Shown piece by piece: positions 9,999 through 18,023 of a stretch of 64,000 bases of DNA (positions within the stretch are counted from its first letter, which is position 1; the number at the start of each line of letters is the position of its first letter). A model generated the notes under the pieces. It did not search any database. It was not told the DNA's origin and was given only the letters and a program-made list of their open reading frames with translations. A program made the position numbers and the translations under genes. The DNA is from Spartobacteria bacterium. Lineage in GTDB: Bacteria; Verrucomicrobiota; Verrucomicrobiia; Chthoniobacterales; UBA6821. The stretch spans positions 62,001 to 126,000 of the forward strand of contig CANIVT010000004.1 in the NCBI GenBank assembly GCA_947471565.1, in the 5' to 3' direction.

Positions 9999-10555
9999 AC
10001 CCCTCGTCATCCTCTCGCACGATTGTCCTCGGCGTGACCGGCTCGATCGCCGCGTACAAGTCGGCGGAGATCGCGAGCCAACTGCGCAAAGCGGGCCACG
10101 AGATCTTCGTCGTCATGACCAGATCGGCGGCCGACTTCATCACGCCGCTCACTCTTGCGACGCTCAGCCGCAATCCGGTGCTGAGCAACCTCTCCGAGGA
10201 ACAGGAGGGAGGATGGAAGCCGGGACACATCGAACTAGCCGACCGCGCCGATCTCCTGCTCGTCGCCCCGGCAACCGCGGACACGATCGCGCGCCTCGCT
10301 CACGGATTTGCCGATGACGCACTGGGTGCCGTCGCGCTGGCGACGCGCGCACCACTTCTCGTCGCCCCCGCGATGAACGGGAAGATGTGGGAGCATCCCG
10401 CAACGCGCGCGAACATCGAGACGCTGCGGGCTCGCGGAGCTCATGTTGTCGGCCCTGCGGAGGGAATGCTTGCTTGCGGCTACGAGGGAACGGGACGACT
10501 CGCGGAGGTTGCGGAGATCGTTGCGCACGCGGAAAAAATCCTCGCAGCACGCTGA
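9995..10555 (+). CDS. coaC: Phosphopantothenoylcysteine decarboxylase (stand-alone CoaC)
   Basis: A 186-residue flavoprotein of the HFCD family that decarboxylates 4'-phosphopantothenoylcysteine in coenzyme A synthesis. The N-terminal FMN-binding GVTGSIAAYKS, the motif PAMNGKMWEHPAT and the substrate clamp ACGYEGTGRL are all present. It stops after the CoaC domain, whereas most bacteria carry a fused CoaBC of about 400 aa. The phosphopantothenate-cysteine ligase (CoaB) must therefore be encoded elsewhere. It is coupled to gmk by ATGA. The usual rpoZ gene between gmk and coaBC is absent. Confidence 0.9.
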   Translation: MNPSSSSRTIVLGVTGSIAAYKSAEIASQLRKAGHEIFVVMTRSAADFITPLTLATLSRNPVLSNLSEEQEGGWKPGHIELADRADLLLVAPATADTIARLAHGFADDALGAVALATRAPLLVAPAMNGKMWEHPATRANIETLRARGAHVVGPAEGMLACGYEGTGRLAEVAEIVAHAEKILAAR

Positions 10556-10614
10556 CGGAATTTTTTCCGCGAGGGTTGCGGGAAAAAGTGAGCAAGAAAT
10601 TTTTAGAAAATCCG

Positions 10615-10643
10615 TTGACGGATCACGCGCGCACACTTATTCA
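10615..10643 (+). promoter_or_regulatory. Candidate promoter of the histone-like gene
   Basis: TTGACG, 17 bases, then TATTCA, located 70-100 bases before the histone-like start codon. The -35 match is strong and the -10 weak. The stretch between coaC and this gene is otherwise A/T-rich and non-coding. Confidence 0.45.
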
Positions 10644-10713
10644 CATCCAGCAGTGAGTTATTCACAAACCTTTCACACACGCAGCCATTGCTGAACAAAG
10701 GAGGTGGAACGTC

Positions 10714-10902
10714 ATGCCCGCTAAAAAGAAAGCACCCGCTAAGAAGAAAGTTGTCGCGAAGAAGGCCCCAGCCAAGAAGGTTGTGAAGAAGGCCGTCGCG
10801 AAGAAGGCCCCAGCCAAGAAGGTTGTGAAGAAGGCCGCAGCCAAGAAGGTTGCAAAGAAGGCCCCAGCCAAGAAGAAGGTTGCCGCCAAGAAGAAAAAGT
10901 AA
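10714..10902 (+). CDS. Lysine/alanine/proline-rich histone H1-like protein
   Basis: A 62-residue protein made almost only of Lys, Ala, Val and Pro in KKAPAKK-type repeats, like the tails of eukaryotic H1, chlamydial Hc2 and AlgP-type bacterial proteins. Such proteins bind DNA or RNA non-specifically and may compact the nucleoid. The start is secured by a near-perfect Shine-Dalgarno sequence (AAAGGAGGTGG) seven bases before the ATG. There is no globular domain. A 42-bp unit is duplicated exactly in the gene. It is monocistronic, with a promoter candidate upstream and a strong terminator after it. Confidence 0.88.
   Translation: MPAKKKAPAKKKVVAKKAPAKKVVKKAVAKKAPAKKVVKKAAAKKVAKKAPAKKKVAAKKKK
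10753..10836 (+). repeat. Two exact tandem copies of a 42-bp unit in the histone-like gene
   Basis: Bases 10753-10794 and 10795-10836 are identical. They encode two copies of a 14-residue unit of the type VAKKAPAKKVVKKA. Exact identity at synonymous sites points to recent slippage or unequal recombination and suggests the protein's length varies between strains. Confidence 0.9.
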
Positions 10903-10945
10903 AATCCCCTCCCGCCGGAACACCCTTTCGGCGACGAGCTAAAAC

Positions 10946-10983
10946 TTGGGGGAAGCGCCGCAACGCGCTTCCCCCAATTTTTT
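10946..10983 (+). terminator. Rho-independent terminator after the histone-like gene
   Basis: A GC-rich stem (TTGGGGGAAGCG pairing with CGCTTCCCCCAA) is followed by six T residues. It ends the histone-like transcript and separates it from the inositol monophosphatase gene. Confidence 0.85.
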
Positions 10984-11058
10984 GTGCCGGCACGATTTTG
11001 CCGAATGCTCGACCCCGAATGCTCGACCAAGAGGTGCCTCTCCGCTACTGAATCACGG

Positions 11059-11814
11059 ATGAACGAACTCATCCTCACCACCGCGCGCGATGCCGCCTTG
11101 GCAGCGGGCGGCATGATCCGCGGTCACTTCGAGCGGGAACTCAACGTCGATTCCGCCGAGGCGCACGACATCAAACTGGAGCTCGACCGCCGCTCGCAGG
11201 CACTCATTGAGTCGCTCATTCTTACCATCTTTCCCGGTCACGCCATCTATGGGGAGGAGGGGGTGAGGGGGGACCAGTCGGCCTCGGACCAGTGGATCAT
11301 CGACCCGATCGACGGGACGGTGAATTTCTTTTACGGCGTCCCGCACTTCGCGGTTTCCATCGCGCACCGCCGCGACGGAGTGATCACCGCGGGCGTGATT
11401 TACCAGCCGATGACCGGTGAGCTCTGGGAGGCATCCCGCGCGACGGGACGTGCGCTGCTGAACGGCCGCCCGATCCGCGTCAGTGAGCGCGCCCAGCTTT
11501 CCGACGCCATTGTCTCGGTCGGGGTCTCCAAGACGGAGGCCTCGATCGAGAAGGGACTCCCAGTCCTCGGAGCGATGATGCGCTCTGTACGCAAGACCCG
11601 CATGATGGGAAGCGCCGCACTGGACATCGCCTATGTGGCAAGTGGCCGTCTCGATGCCTACATCGAAAGCCAGATCAGCCTCTGGGATATCGCCGCCGGC
11701 ATGCTTCTGGTCGAGTTGGCCGGAGGAAAAGTCGATCTCAAGCCTCACGAATCCGTCCCGGACAAATTTTCCGTCGTCGCTTCCAGCGGGCGGATTCCCT
11801 TCACTCATCTTTAA
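11059..11814 (+). CDS. Inositol monophosphatase family protein
   Basis: A 251-residue Mg-dependent phosphatase of the IMPase/SuhB/CysQ superfamily. The metal-binding motifs are complete: GEEG near residue 68, DPIDGTVNFF near residue 84, and the C-terminal WDIAAGMLLVELAGG. Likely substrates are inositol-1-phosphate or other small phosphomonoesters; motif reading alone does not separate SuhB-like from histidinol-phosphatase-like members. The ATG at 11059 gives the usual family N-terminus; longer in-frame starts would run into the terminator region. It is followed within 71 bases by ispF. Confidence 0.85.
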   Translation: MNELILTTARDAALAAGGMIRGHFERELNVDSAEAHDIKLELDRRSQALIESLILTIFPGHAIYGEEGVRGDQSASDQWIIDPIDGTVNFFYGVPHFAVSIAHRRDGVITAGVIYQPMTGELWEASRATGRALLNGRPIRVSERAQLSDAIVSVGVSKTEASIEKGLPVLGAMMRSVRKTRMMGSAALDIAYVASGRLDAYIESQISLWDIAAGMLLVELAGGKVDLKPHESVPDKFSVVASSGRIPFTHL

Positions 11815-11850
11815 TCTCGCGCAGAGAAGATCAATCGGTGTCGTCGCCCA

Positions 11851-11884
11851 ATTCCCCATTCCCTATCCACCTATCCCCCAATCC
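11851..11884 (+). repeat. C/T-rich degenerate repeat directly before ispF
   Basis: Runs of ATTCCCC, TTCCCTATCC and ACCTATCCCCC form a pyrimidine-rich imperfect repeat ending at the ispF start codon. It resembles the short repeats seen in other gaps of this window, and it leaves no room for a Shine-Dalgarno sequence. Confidence 0.5.
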
Positions 11885-12385
11885 ATGATCACGCGCAGCG
11901 GCATCGGCTATGACGTTCACCGACTCGAGGCAGGCGACGGCGTGCGTCCCCTTGTCCTTGGAGGGGTCACCTTGCGCCATCCTCAGGGACTTGTCCTGAC
12001 CGGCCACTCCGACGCGGATGTCCTCTGCCACGCCATCGCCGATGCCTTGCTGGGAGCAGCAGGCCTGCAGGACATCGGCCACTACTTTCCCAATACCGAC
12101 CAGAGCCTGCGCGGCATCTCCAGCCTCGAGATCCTGAGGCGTGTTGCCGGGATCCTCGCGGAGGCGGGAGCGCGGATTGTGAATGTCGATTCGACGTTGG
12201 TCGCCGAGGAGCCGCGCATCGGACCCTTTGTCCAGCAGATGAGAGAGCGGATCGCGGATTCGATCGGGATCGATTCACAACGCGTGGGCGTGAAGGCCAC
12301 CACCAACGAGTGTCTTGGGTTCCTGGGACGGGGCGAGGGAATCGCGGCGCTAGCGACTGCATCAGTCTCGATGCCTCAGGAATAA
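11885..12385 (+). CDS. ispF: 2-C-methyl-D-erythritol 2,4-cyclodiphosphate synthase
   Basis: IspF forms the cyclic diphosphate in the MEP isoprenoid pathway. The 166-residue protein has the zinc ligands GYDVHR near the N-terminus and GHSDADVLCHAI near residue 40, the family segment SSLEIL, and the C-terminal KATTNECLGFLGRGEGIAA. Length is normal (about 160). The start at 11885 gives the canonical N-terminus. CysS follows after 14 bases; ispF-cysS adjacency is common. Confidence 0.95.
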   Translation: MITRSGIGYDVHRLEAGDGVRPLVLGGVTLRHPQGLVLTGHSDADVLCHAIADALLGAAGLQDIGHYFPNTDQSLRGISSLEILRRVAGILAEAGARIVNVDSTLVAEEPRIGPFVQQMRERIADSIGIDSQRVGVKATTNECLGFLGRGEGIAALATASVSMPQE

Positions 12386-12399
12386 AACCCCCGCGCCGG

Positions 12400-13812
12400 A
12401 TGCCCGTTCAGATTCACAACACGCTCACCCGTTCGCTGGAGGAGATTTTTCCCAGAGCCGGCGAGGGCCGGAGCCTCTCCCTCTACACCTGCGGACCGAC
12501 CGTCTATGCCCATGCGCATATCGGGAACTTCCGTGCCTACGTCTTTGAGGACCTGCTCCAGCGGCATCTGCGTGAGCGTGGCTTCGACGTGCGGCGCGTG
12601 ATGAATCTCACGGACGTGGATGATAAAACGATCCGTGGTGCTGTCGCCTCGGGGATTCCCCTCAGTGACTACACGCGCCCGTTCAAGGACGCCTTCTTCG
12701 AGGATGCCGGAACCCTCCGCCTTCTTCCTGCGGAGGCCTATCCTGCCGCGACCGACCCGGAGCAGATCGCACGGATGATCGCGATGATCGGCACGCTGAT
12801 GGAGCGAGGACATGCCTATCAGGCTGAGGATGGGTCGGTCTATTTCCGGATCGCCTCGTTCCCCGGCTACGGGAAACTCGCCCGAGTGGATCTCGAGGGA
12901 CAGCGCCCCGGCCAACGAGTGGCCAGTGACGAATACGAAAAGGAGGCCGTGGCCGACTTCGCCCTCTGGAAGGCCTGGGTTCCCGAGGATGGATCCGTCG
13001 GATGGGAGAGTCCCTGGGGCAAAGGAAGGCCGGGATGGCATATCGAGTGCAGTGCCATGGCAACAGGTCTTCTGGGCGAAACGATCGACATCCACTGCGG
13101 AGGCGTCGACAACATCTTCCCGCATCACGAGGCTGAGATTGCCCAATGCGAATGTGCCGGACATGGTGCGGGGCCGTTTGTCCGCTACTGGATGCATTGC
13201 GCCCACCTCATGGTCGAGGGATCGAAGATGGCGAAGTCCGCAGGAAACTTCTTCACCCTGAGGGATCTGTTGGAGAAAGGATGGACCGGGCGCGAGGTTC
13301 GCTACGCCCTGATCACCACGCATTACCGTGGATCGCTCAACTTCACTTTCGACGGGCTTGCCGCCGCACGCACCGCGCTCGGTCGCCTCGATGCGTGGCG
13401 TGAGCGCCTGATCGAGAGTGCCGGATCCGAGCCCGAGCCCGTGGCCGAGGCTCCTGACGCCGCGACGGAGGGGTTTTTCGAGGCACTGGATGATGATCTT
13501 AACATTTCGGGAGCTCTGGCCGTTCTCTTTGAGACGCTCCGTGAGAGCAACCGCAGCCTGGACGAGGGGGTCCTGACACCTGCCCAAGCCAAGGGCTTGC
13601 TCCACTGGCTGTCGCGTGTGGATGGGGTGCTTGCGCTGGAGCCAGACGCCGCCTCGGCCCTGCCCGCAGAGGTTGAGGTGCTCGTTGCGTCTCGTGTCTC
13701 CGCCCGCGCCGCCAAGGAATGGAAGAAGAGCGATGAACTTCGTGATCAGATCGCCGCCCTTGGCTGGATCGTCAAAGACACGAAGGACGGGCAGAAGGTC
13801 AGCAAAAGCTGA
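12400..13812 (+). CDS. cysS: Cysteinyl-tRNA synthetase
   Basis: A class I aminoacyl-tRNA synthetase of 470 residues. It has the HIGH-type motif within CGPTVYAHAHIGNFR, zinc-binding residues around WHIECSAM and HCGGVDNIFPHHE, and the KMSKS loop in the variant KMAKSAGN, with a DALR-type helical C-terminus. Start chosen at 12400, 14 bases after ispF. No inserted domain or truncation is seen. Confidence 0.95.
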   Translation: MPVQIHNTLTRSLEEIFPRAGEGRSLSLYTCGPTVYAHAHIGNFRAYVFEDLLQRHLRERGFDVRRVMNLTDVDDKTIRGAVASGIPLSDYTRPFKDAFFEDAGTLRLLPAEAYPAATDPEQIARMIAMIGTLMERGHAYQAEDGSVYFRIASFPGYGKLARVDLEGQRPGQRVASDEYEKEAVADFALWKAWVPEDGSVGWESPWGKGRPGWHIECSAMATGLLGETIDIHCGGVDNIFPHHEAEIAQCECAGHGAGPFVRYWMHCAHLMVEGSKMAKSAGNFFTLRDLLEKGWTGREVRYALITTHYRGSLNFTFDGLAAARTALGRLDAWRERLIESAGSEPEPVAEAPDAATEGFFEALDDDLNISGALAVLFETLRESNRSLDEGVLTPAQAKGLLHWLSRVDGVLALEPDAASALPAEVEVLVASRVSARAAKEWKKSDELRDQIAALGWIVKDTKDGQKVSKS

Positions 13813-13820
13813 CCTGGAGG

Positions 13821-13912
13821 CTGTTAGCGAATTAGACTGTTAGGATAGAGACATCTGCAGCAAAGCCCCATTCCGCAGAGCCTTTTCAGCTTTCAGCTTT
13901 CAGCTTTTCAGG
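13821..13912 (+). repeat. Intergenic octamer (CTGTTAG) and heptamer (CAGCTTT) repeats
   Basis: The gap after cysS holds CTGTTAG at 13821 and GACTGTTAG at 13835, then three tandem CAGCTTT-like heptamers from 13888. The block ends 15 bases before the next start codon. Related blocks occur at 20386, 23237, 30745, 37541 and 58761. Confidence 0.65.
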
Positions 13913-13927
13913 TTTTTCTTTTCTCGC

Positions 13928-14614
13928 ATGTTCTCCCCTGACGATCTCCTCGACCTCGAGCGCACCGAGCACCGCGTCATTTTCGAGAATGTCACCCACG
14001 CCTGGGAGGCGCTCGCCAAGATCGCTCCCTACCTCCAGTTTCGGCTCAAGCCCGGCATCTTCGGGAAGCTGATCGGCAAACCCTTCATCAGCGGTGCCGT
14101 CTTCATCGGGCGCGGCACCGTGATCGAGCACGGGGCCATGATTAAGGGCCCAGCATGGATCGGCGAGGGATGCGAGATCCGCAACGGCGCTTACATCCGC
14201 GAGAATGTCGTGGTAGGCAACGGGGTCGTGCTGGGCAATTCCTGCGAATTCAAGAACTGCCTGATCTTTGACGAGGCCCAGATCCCGCACTTCAACTACG
14301 TCGGCGATTCCATTCTCGGCCACAAGGCTCACCTCGGTGCCGGAGCGATTCTCTCCAATGTCCGGCTCGATCATCAACCCGTCGTCGTCAATGCACCCGA
14401 GGGGCCGGTGAACACTGGGCTCAAAAAATTCGGGGCGATTGTCGGTGACCGGGCCGAGATCGGCTGCAACTCCGTGCTGAGCCCTGGCTCGATCCTCGGG
14501 CGCGACTCGATTCTCTATCCCAGCACTTCTTGGAGAGGGATTTTACCCGCTAACTCCATCGGGAAGACCGCTCCTCAGACCTTGAATGTAACGCCCCGGC
14601 AGCAACGGGACTGA
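13928..14614 (+). CDS. Left-handed beta-helix (hexapeptide repeat) transferase-like protein
   Basis: A 228-residue protein with a short alpha-helical N-terminus followed by isoleucine/valine-anchored hexapeptide repeats (residues 50-200, for example GAVFIGRGTVIEHGAMIKGPAWIGEGCEI), the left-handed beta-helix fold of acyl- and nucleotidyltransferases. It resembles the C-terminal half of GlmU-type proteins, without a nucleotidyltransferase domain. Likely roles are acyl- or acetyl-transfer to a nucleotide sugar, but no specific substrate can be assigned. Confidence 0.7.
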   Translation: MFSPDDLLDLERTEHRVIFENVTHAWEALAKIAPYLQFRLKPGIFGKLIGKPFISGAVFIGRGTVIEHGAMIKGPAWIGEGCEIRNGAYIRENVVVGNGVVLGNSCEFKNCLIFDEAQIPHFNYVGDSILGHKAHLGAGAILSNVRLDHQPVVVNAPEGPVNTGLKKFGAIVGDRAEIGCNSVLSPGSILGRDSILYPSTSWRGILPANSIGKTAPQTLNVTPRQQRD

Positions 14615-14825
14615 AATTCCGTCCTGACGAAAAGGCTTCCGGTCGCTTGACGACTGGTCGAACAGAGTTAGGTTGTGAAGTTATGGCTTTTTGCGCGGCG
14701 ATCCCGACCCGGCAGATCCTTGCGCTGCGATCTCGGATTTCCCCTCATCAATCCGAACGTGGGTATCTCGATCGGCCCAACCGTTGCACTGGGAGCCACG
14801 GTGGGATTCTGACCTAGGAACGAAA
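14615..14825. other. Intergenic region between convergent genes
   Basis: These 211 bases separate the beta-helix gene from the minus-strand gene ending at 14826. No convincing terminator, promoter or RNA gene is seen. A short stretch near its right end could be read as hexapeptide-like residues (GPTVALGATVGF then stop), possibly a relic of a duplicated beta-helix gene, but it is too short to claim. Confidence 0.3.
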
Positions 14826-15833
14826 CTAACGAGATCCGCCCGGTGAGGCCGGAGTCGGCGTAGGTCGCGGAGTTGGCGTCGGCGTGGCGTCTCGAGTCAG
14901 GACGGTGGGAGCGGCATTGCCTCCTGGGATGATCGGCTGACCCGGAGCGATCGGGAGGGTATTGGGCGCGTTATTCTGGGTCGGAGCAGCATCGTCTCCA
15001 TCGTCGTTACCTCGCTGTTGGGATGAAGGGGTATCGTGCTTGACCACCTCGGCCGCGACCTGTCCGGCCACCTCGCTGGCCACTCCCTGCCGGATCACGG
15101 AATCGATGTTCTGCGCCACGTTCACACACTCGGCCGCCGCGCGGTTGACCGCCGTACTGATTTCCTTGTCTGAGAAGCCTGCGGTCTTCGCCACTTGGGC
15201 GATGGTGGCCACAATCATGGCAGTCACCGTTTTACCCTCCTCTGCAGTATCCATCGGCAGGCCCTTGGAGGGATCGGGCGTTCCGTTCTTCGAGGCTGCT
15301 GCTGTGAGAGCGGCCTGAGTGCCCGCATCTTTGACCATCGAGGTGGTGACTGCGGCGATCAGTTGCTGGAGTTCAGGCGCCCCGATCCCGGCAGAGACAC
15401 CCCCGTCGATGGCACCCTGCACGACGGCCTTGGTCATTTTCCGGTATCCATCATCCACGGCGACCGATTCTGAAGGGGAGAGCTGGGCCACCTCCTCATG
15501 GGAAAGGTTTCCCTGGGGAGTTTTTCCCTGGGCTGCGGTCTGAAGGGCTGTTTGCTGCACGGTCTGCATGGCGGCGGTGCAGATTTCGGCTATGGCGTAG
15601 GGCGCCGCTTGGGTGGCCTGTCGTACGACCGTGGTGACCACGGCGGATGCCTGACGGGAATTCAGGCCGGTATCGCCCTGCAGGGCGAACGAAGTTGCCG
15701 CCGCAGTGATCTGAGGGGCGCTTGGACAAGTGGAGACGCCCCCCAAGCCTTGGGCACGGAGATTTGGGATCACGAGCACGAGTGCAAGAACCGGAACAAA
15801 GGAGGCTTTGGCCGTGGTGGATCCGGGATTCAT
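14826..15833 (-). CDS. Secreted Ala/Thr-rich protein with Pro-Thr tail, function unknown
   Basis: A 335-residue protein with a clear signal peptide (hydrophobic core VPVLALVLVIPNLRAQG). A mature part rich in Ala, Val and Thr follows and is probably helical, with two near-repeated regions built on AAVTTSMVKDAG- and ATIAQVAKTAGF-like segments. The last 35 residues are low complexity (TPTPTPRPTPTP), as in periplasmic or surface proteins that span a wall or mucus layer. No known domain is recognised. Its start overlaps the stop of the upstream gene by ATGA, so the two secreted proteins are made together. Confidence 0.6.
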   Translation of the reverse strand: MNPGSTTAKASFVPVLALVLVIPNLRAQGLGGVSTCPSAPQITAAATSFALQGDTGLNSRQASAVVTTVVRQATQAAPYAIAEICTAAMQTVQQTALQTAAQGKTPQGNLSHEEVAQLSPSESVAVDDGYRKMTKAVVQGAIDGGVSAGIGAPELQQLIAAVTTSMVKDAGTQAALTAAASKNGTPDPSKGLPMDTAEEGKTVTAMIVATIAQVAKTAGFSDKEISTAVNRAAAECVNVAQNIDSVIRQGVASEVAGQVAAEVVKHDTPSSQQRGNDDGDDAAPTQNNAPNTLPIAPGQPIIPGGNAAPTVLTRDATPTPTPRPTPTPASPGGSR

Positions 15834-16459
15834 GTCTGAAGGGGACGGAGGGTGATGACGATGATGCCGTTGTCGGATCCGGCTTTGGCGGCACTCGGGC
15901 GTGTGTTTCCAATCACGCCACCCTTGCTCACGTTGATGGTTTGCATGACGCCGGTTTGCTTGGCGAGAATCGGCACTTCTTTGCCGTTGACCAGGAGCGT
16001 GACGATCTTGTCGCCGCTCCGCACGAGATCGCCGGGATGCTTGTGCACGGCGATGACCTTGGCGCCCATGGGGGCCGGGATGTCATGTTGGATGCTGTTG
16101 TCACGGATCACCTTACGGACGGCGGCGGAGACGGAACGGTTGCTGGTGAGCTTTCCCTCCTCCTGGAGCTTCTGCATCGCAGCCGTCATCTCGGAAGCGG
16201 CCTTGGACATTGCCGGGGGTTGGGCCGCGTTGGTGGAGGCGGGCACACCAGCTCCATTGGTGGCTGGGGCCGGTAATGGGCTGCCGTTCGTGGACTGGTC
16301 GGGCAACGGGGTCGCAGGAGAAGGCGCTGGAGCGGGAGCGATTTGTTGATTGGTGACCGGATTCGTCGGGGCTTGGGCGCGGAGAATAGACATCGTGGCT
16401 CCGCTCACCAGAAGGGCCGGGAGAAGAATCCTCAGTAATGGGGTTTGATGCCGCACCAT
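15830..16459 (-). CDS. Secreted protein with lipoyl/biotinyl-like domain
   Basis: A 209-residue protein with a signal peptide (ILLPALLVSGATMSILRAQA), a 45-residue Pro/Ala/Asn-rich linker and a C-terminal domain of about 100 residues. That domain includes IPAPMGAKVIAVHKHPGD, VRSGDKIVTLLVNG and a matching second half, the hammerhead pattern of biotinyl/lipoyl-like barrels found in membrane-fusion proteins. No biotinylated lysine motif is seen, so a structural role is more likely than a carrier role. Start 16459 was chosen because it begins the signal peptide. The gene overlaps its downstream partner by four bases. Confidence 0.55.
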   Translation of the reverse strand: MVRHQTPLLRILLPALLVSGATMSILRAQAPTNPVTNQQIAPAPAPSPATPLPDQSTNGSPLPAPATNGAGVPASTNAAQPPAMSKAASEMTAAMQKLQEEGKLTSNRSVSAAVRKVIRDNSIQHDIPAPMGAKVIAVHKHPGDLVRSGDKIVTLLVNGKEVPILAKQTGVMQTINVSKGGVIGNTRPSAAKAGSDNGIIVITLRPLQT

Positions 16460-16561
16460 GGAAGATAACCATCCGACGGGTTCACTCCCTGCGCAAGCAG
16501 GAAAAAGCCCTGCGAAGGTCACAAATCCGCCATTTTTTGGGTTTTTCAGCAAGGGAGTGAT

Positions 16562-17164
16562 TCAACCTGATGCTTCTTCCGTAAAGTGTTGGCCGATAGC
16601 CTCGATGACCCGGGCGACGGGCAGGCCGATGACGTTTTCCAAGGATCCCTCGATCCGCTCGATGAGTCGACCCCGGTCGTCCTGGGCCGCATACGCCCCA
16701 GCTTTGTCGAGCGGATCAATGTCGGCGAGGTAGGCTTGGATCATGGCCTCATCCAGAGACCGGAATGCGACGCAGGTGGATTCGACAAAGAGGCAGACTT
16801 TCCTTGTACCTCCCCGGACAAGACAGACGCCGGTCAGGACCTCGTGAACCCTTCCCGAGAGTCGGCCCAGCATCTCGGAGGCATGGTCCCTGTCGCGGGG
16901 CTTGCCGAGGATTTCCCCATCGAGCACGACCACGGTGTCGGCGCCCAGGATAAGCTCCCCTCGACGCTCCGCCGCCACGTGGAGTGCCTTCTTCTCGGCA
17001 TTGGCGACCACCAGATCCCGTGGGGCAAGGCCCCCTTTCAGTTCCTCGACGTCCGCGGGCCGGATGATGATTTCGAAACCGGCCGCCTGCAGCAGATCCC
17101 GACGTCTCGGCGAGGAGGAGGCGAGGACAATCCGCCTCGGGAGGGGACCGCGTGATCCTGCCAT
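16562..17164 (-). CDS. maf: Maf-family nucleotide pyrophosphatase
   Basis: A 200-residue Maf/YhdE-type house-cleaning NTP pyrophosphatase that hydrolyses dTTP/UTP-like or modified nucleotides. Diagnostic motifs are LASSSPRRRDLL at the start, GADTVVVLDGEILGKP, and the C-terminal DPLDKAGAYAAQD with NVIGLPV. It sits in a minus-strand operon 19 bases after a small membrane-protein gene and about 100 bases ahead of the lipoyl-like secreted protein. Confidence 0.92.
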   Translation of the reverse strand: MAGSRGPLPRRIVLASSSPRRRDLLQAAGFEIIIRPADVEELKGGLAPRDLVVANAEKKALHVAAERRGELILGADTVVVLDGEILGKPRDRDHASEMLGRLSGRVHEVLTGVCLVRGGTRKVCLFVESTCVAFRSLDEAMIQAYLADIDPLDKAGAYAAQDDRGRLIERIEGSLENVIGLPVARVIEAIGQHFTEEASG

Positions 17165-17183
17165 CGAGGCTCGGGGTGAACGA

Positions 17184-17492
17184 TCAGATCAGGTGCTCGG
17201 AGTCGTCAAAGCCGACATCCTCGCGGATCGACTCCAGATGACGCCGGGCGCGGCTGGAGGAGTGAGGACGGTTCCGGACGCGGTGCACCACACCCGCCAC
17301 CACGGGGGCGAGTGCCAAGGCCCCCGCGACCAGGAGGACGGCGCCGGTGCGTCGGCGGGTCTCGCCCGACATCTTGTCGGCGATGAGAAGCCCGAGACCG
17401 AGGCCTGCGGCAGCCTGGGTCAGTCCGATCGTCCCGCTCACAGGGAGATTTTCCGAAAATTTGTTGAGGGAAAGTTGTGCCATGATTCCCAT
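17184..17492 (-). CDS. Small membrane protein of unknown function
   Basis: A 102-residue protein with two predicted transmembrane helices (around TIGLTQAAAGLGLGLLIAD and TGAVLLVAGALALAPVVAG) and a basic, then acidic, C-terminal tail. The ATG at 17492 is preceded by GGGAGGA at good spacing, which selects it over longer options. First gene of the minus-strand operon containing maf, divergent from ruvX. No family recognised. Confidence 0.6.
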   Translation of the reverse strand: MGIMAQLSLNKFSENLPVSGTIGLTQAAAGLGLGLLIADKMSGETRRRTGAVLLVAGALALAPVVAGVVHRVRNRPHSSSRARRHLESIREDVGFDDSEHLI

Positions 17493-17590
17493 CACTACTC
17501 CTCCCGAGGCCTGCAGGCAACCGGGAATCGGCAAAAACGGGTCCCCTGCCCCGCCTTGCATCCGGCGCCCGGCTCCTGTGTCATCGCGGG

Positions 17591-18016
17591 ATGACTTCCA
17601 CGGCACGTGTTCTCGGCGTCGATCCCGGTGCGGCCCGCATCGGCCTCGCGCTCAGCGACGAGATCGGGTGCATGGCCCATCCCCTGCGCACGCTCCGCGG
17701 GGGAACCGAGGCGGAGAATGCACGAGCCATTGCCGAGGTTGTGCGGGAGAAGTCCTGCCCGACGTTGATCCTCGGCCTGCCGCGCAACATGAACGGCACC
17801 TACGGCCCCGCCGCCGAGAAAAGCCGCTCTCTTGCCGCCGCCCTCCAGCCGCTCACCGAGGCCCGCGTCATCCTCTGGGATGAGCGACTCACGACGGCCG
17901 CCGCCACCCGCCGTCTCCAAGAAGCGGGGCGCAACAGCCGCGAGCAGAGGAGCGTCATCGACCAGGCGGCCGCCGTCCAGATCCTGCAGGACTGGCTCGA
18001 TGCGCAGACCATGTGA
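17591..18016 (+). CDS. ruvX: Putative pre-16S rRNA nuclease / Holliday junction resolvase RuvX
   Basis: A 141-residue YqgF/RuvX-fold RNase-H-like protein. The catalytic segments GVDPGAARIGLALSD, LGLPRNMNGT, WDERLTT and IDQAAAVQIL are intact. Family members process the 5' end of 16S rRNA; a role in recombination has also been proposed. It is followed by truA after 7 bases. Confidence 0.93.
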   Translation: MTSTARVLGVDPGAARIGLALSDEIGCMAHPLRTLRGGTEAENARAIAEVVREKSCPTLILGLPRNMNGTYGPAAEKSRSLAAALQPLTEARVILWDERLTTAAATRRLQEAGRNSREQRSVIDQAAAVQILQDWLDAQTM

Positions 18017-18023
18017 CGTGGGA

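Noticed and set aside
14760-14815. Short hexapeptide-like reading frame near the end of the gap after the beta-helix gene
   Set aside because: Only about 18 residues before a stop, with no start codon. It may be a relic but cannot be told from chance.
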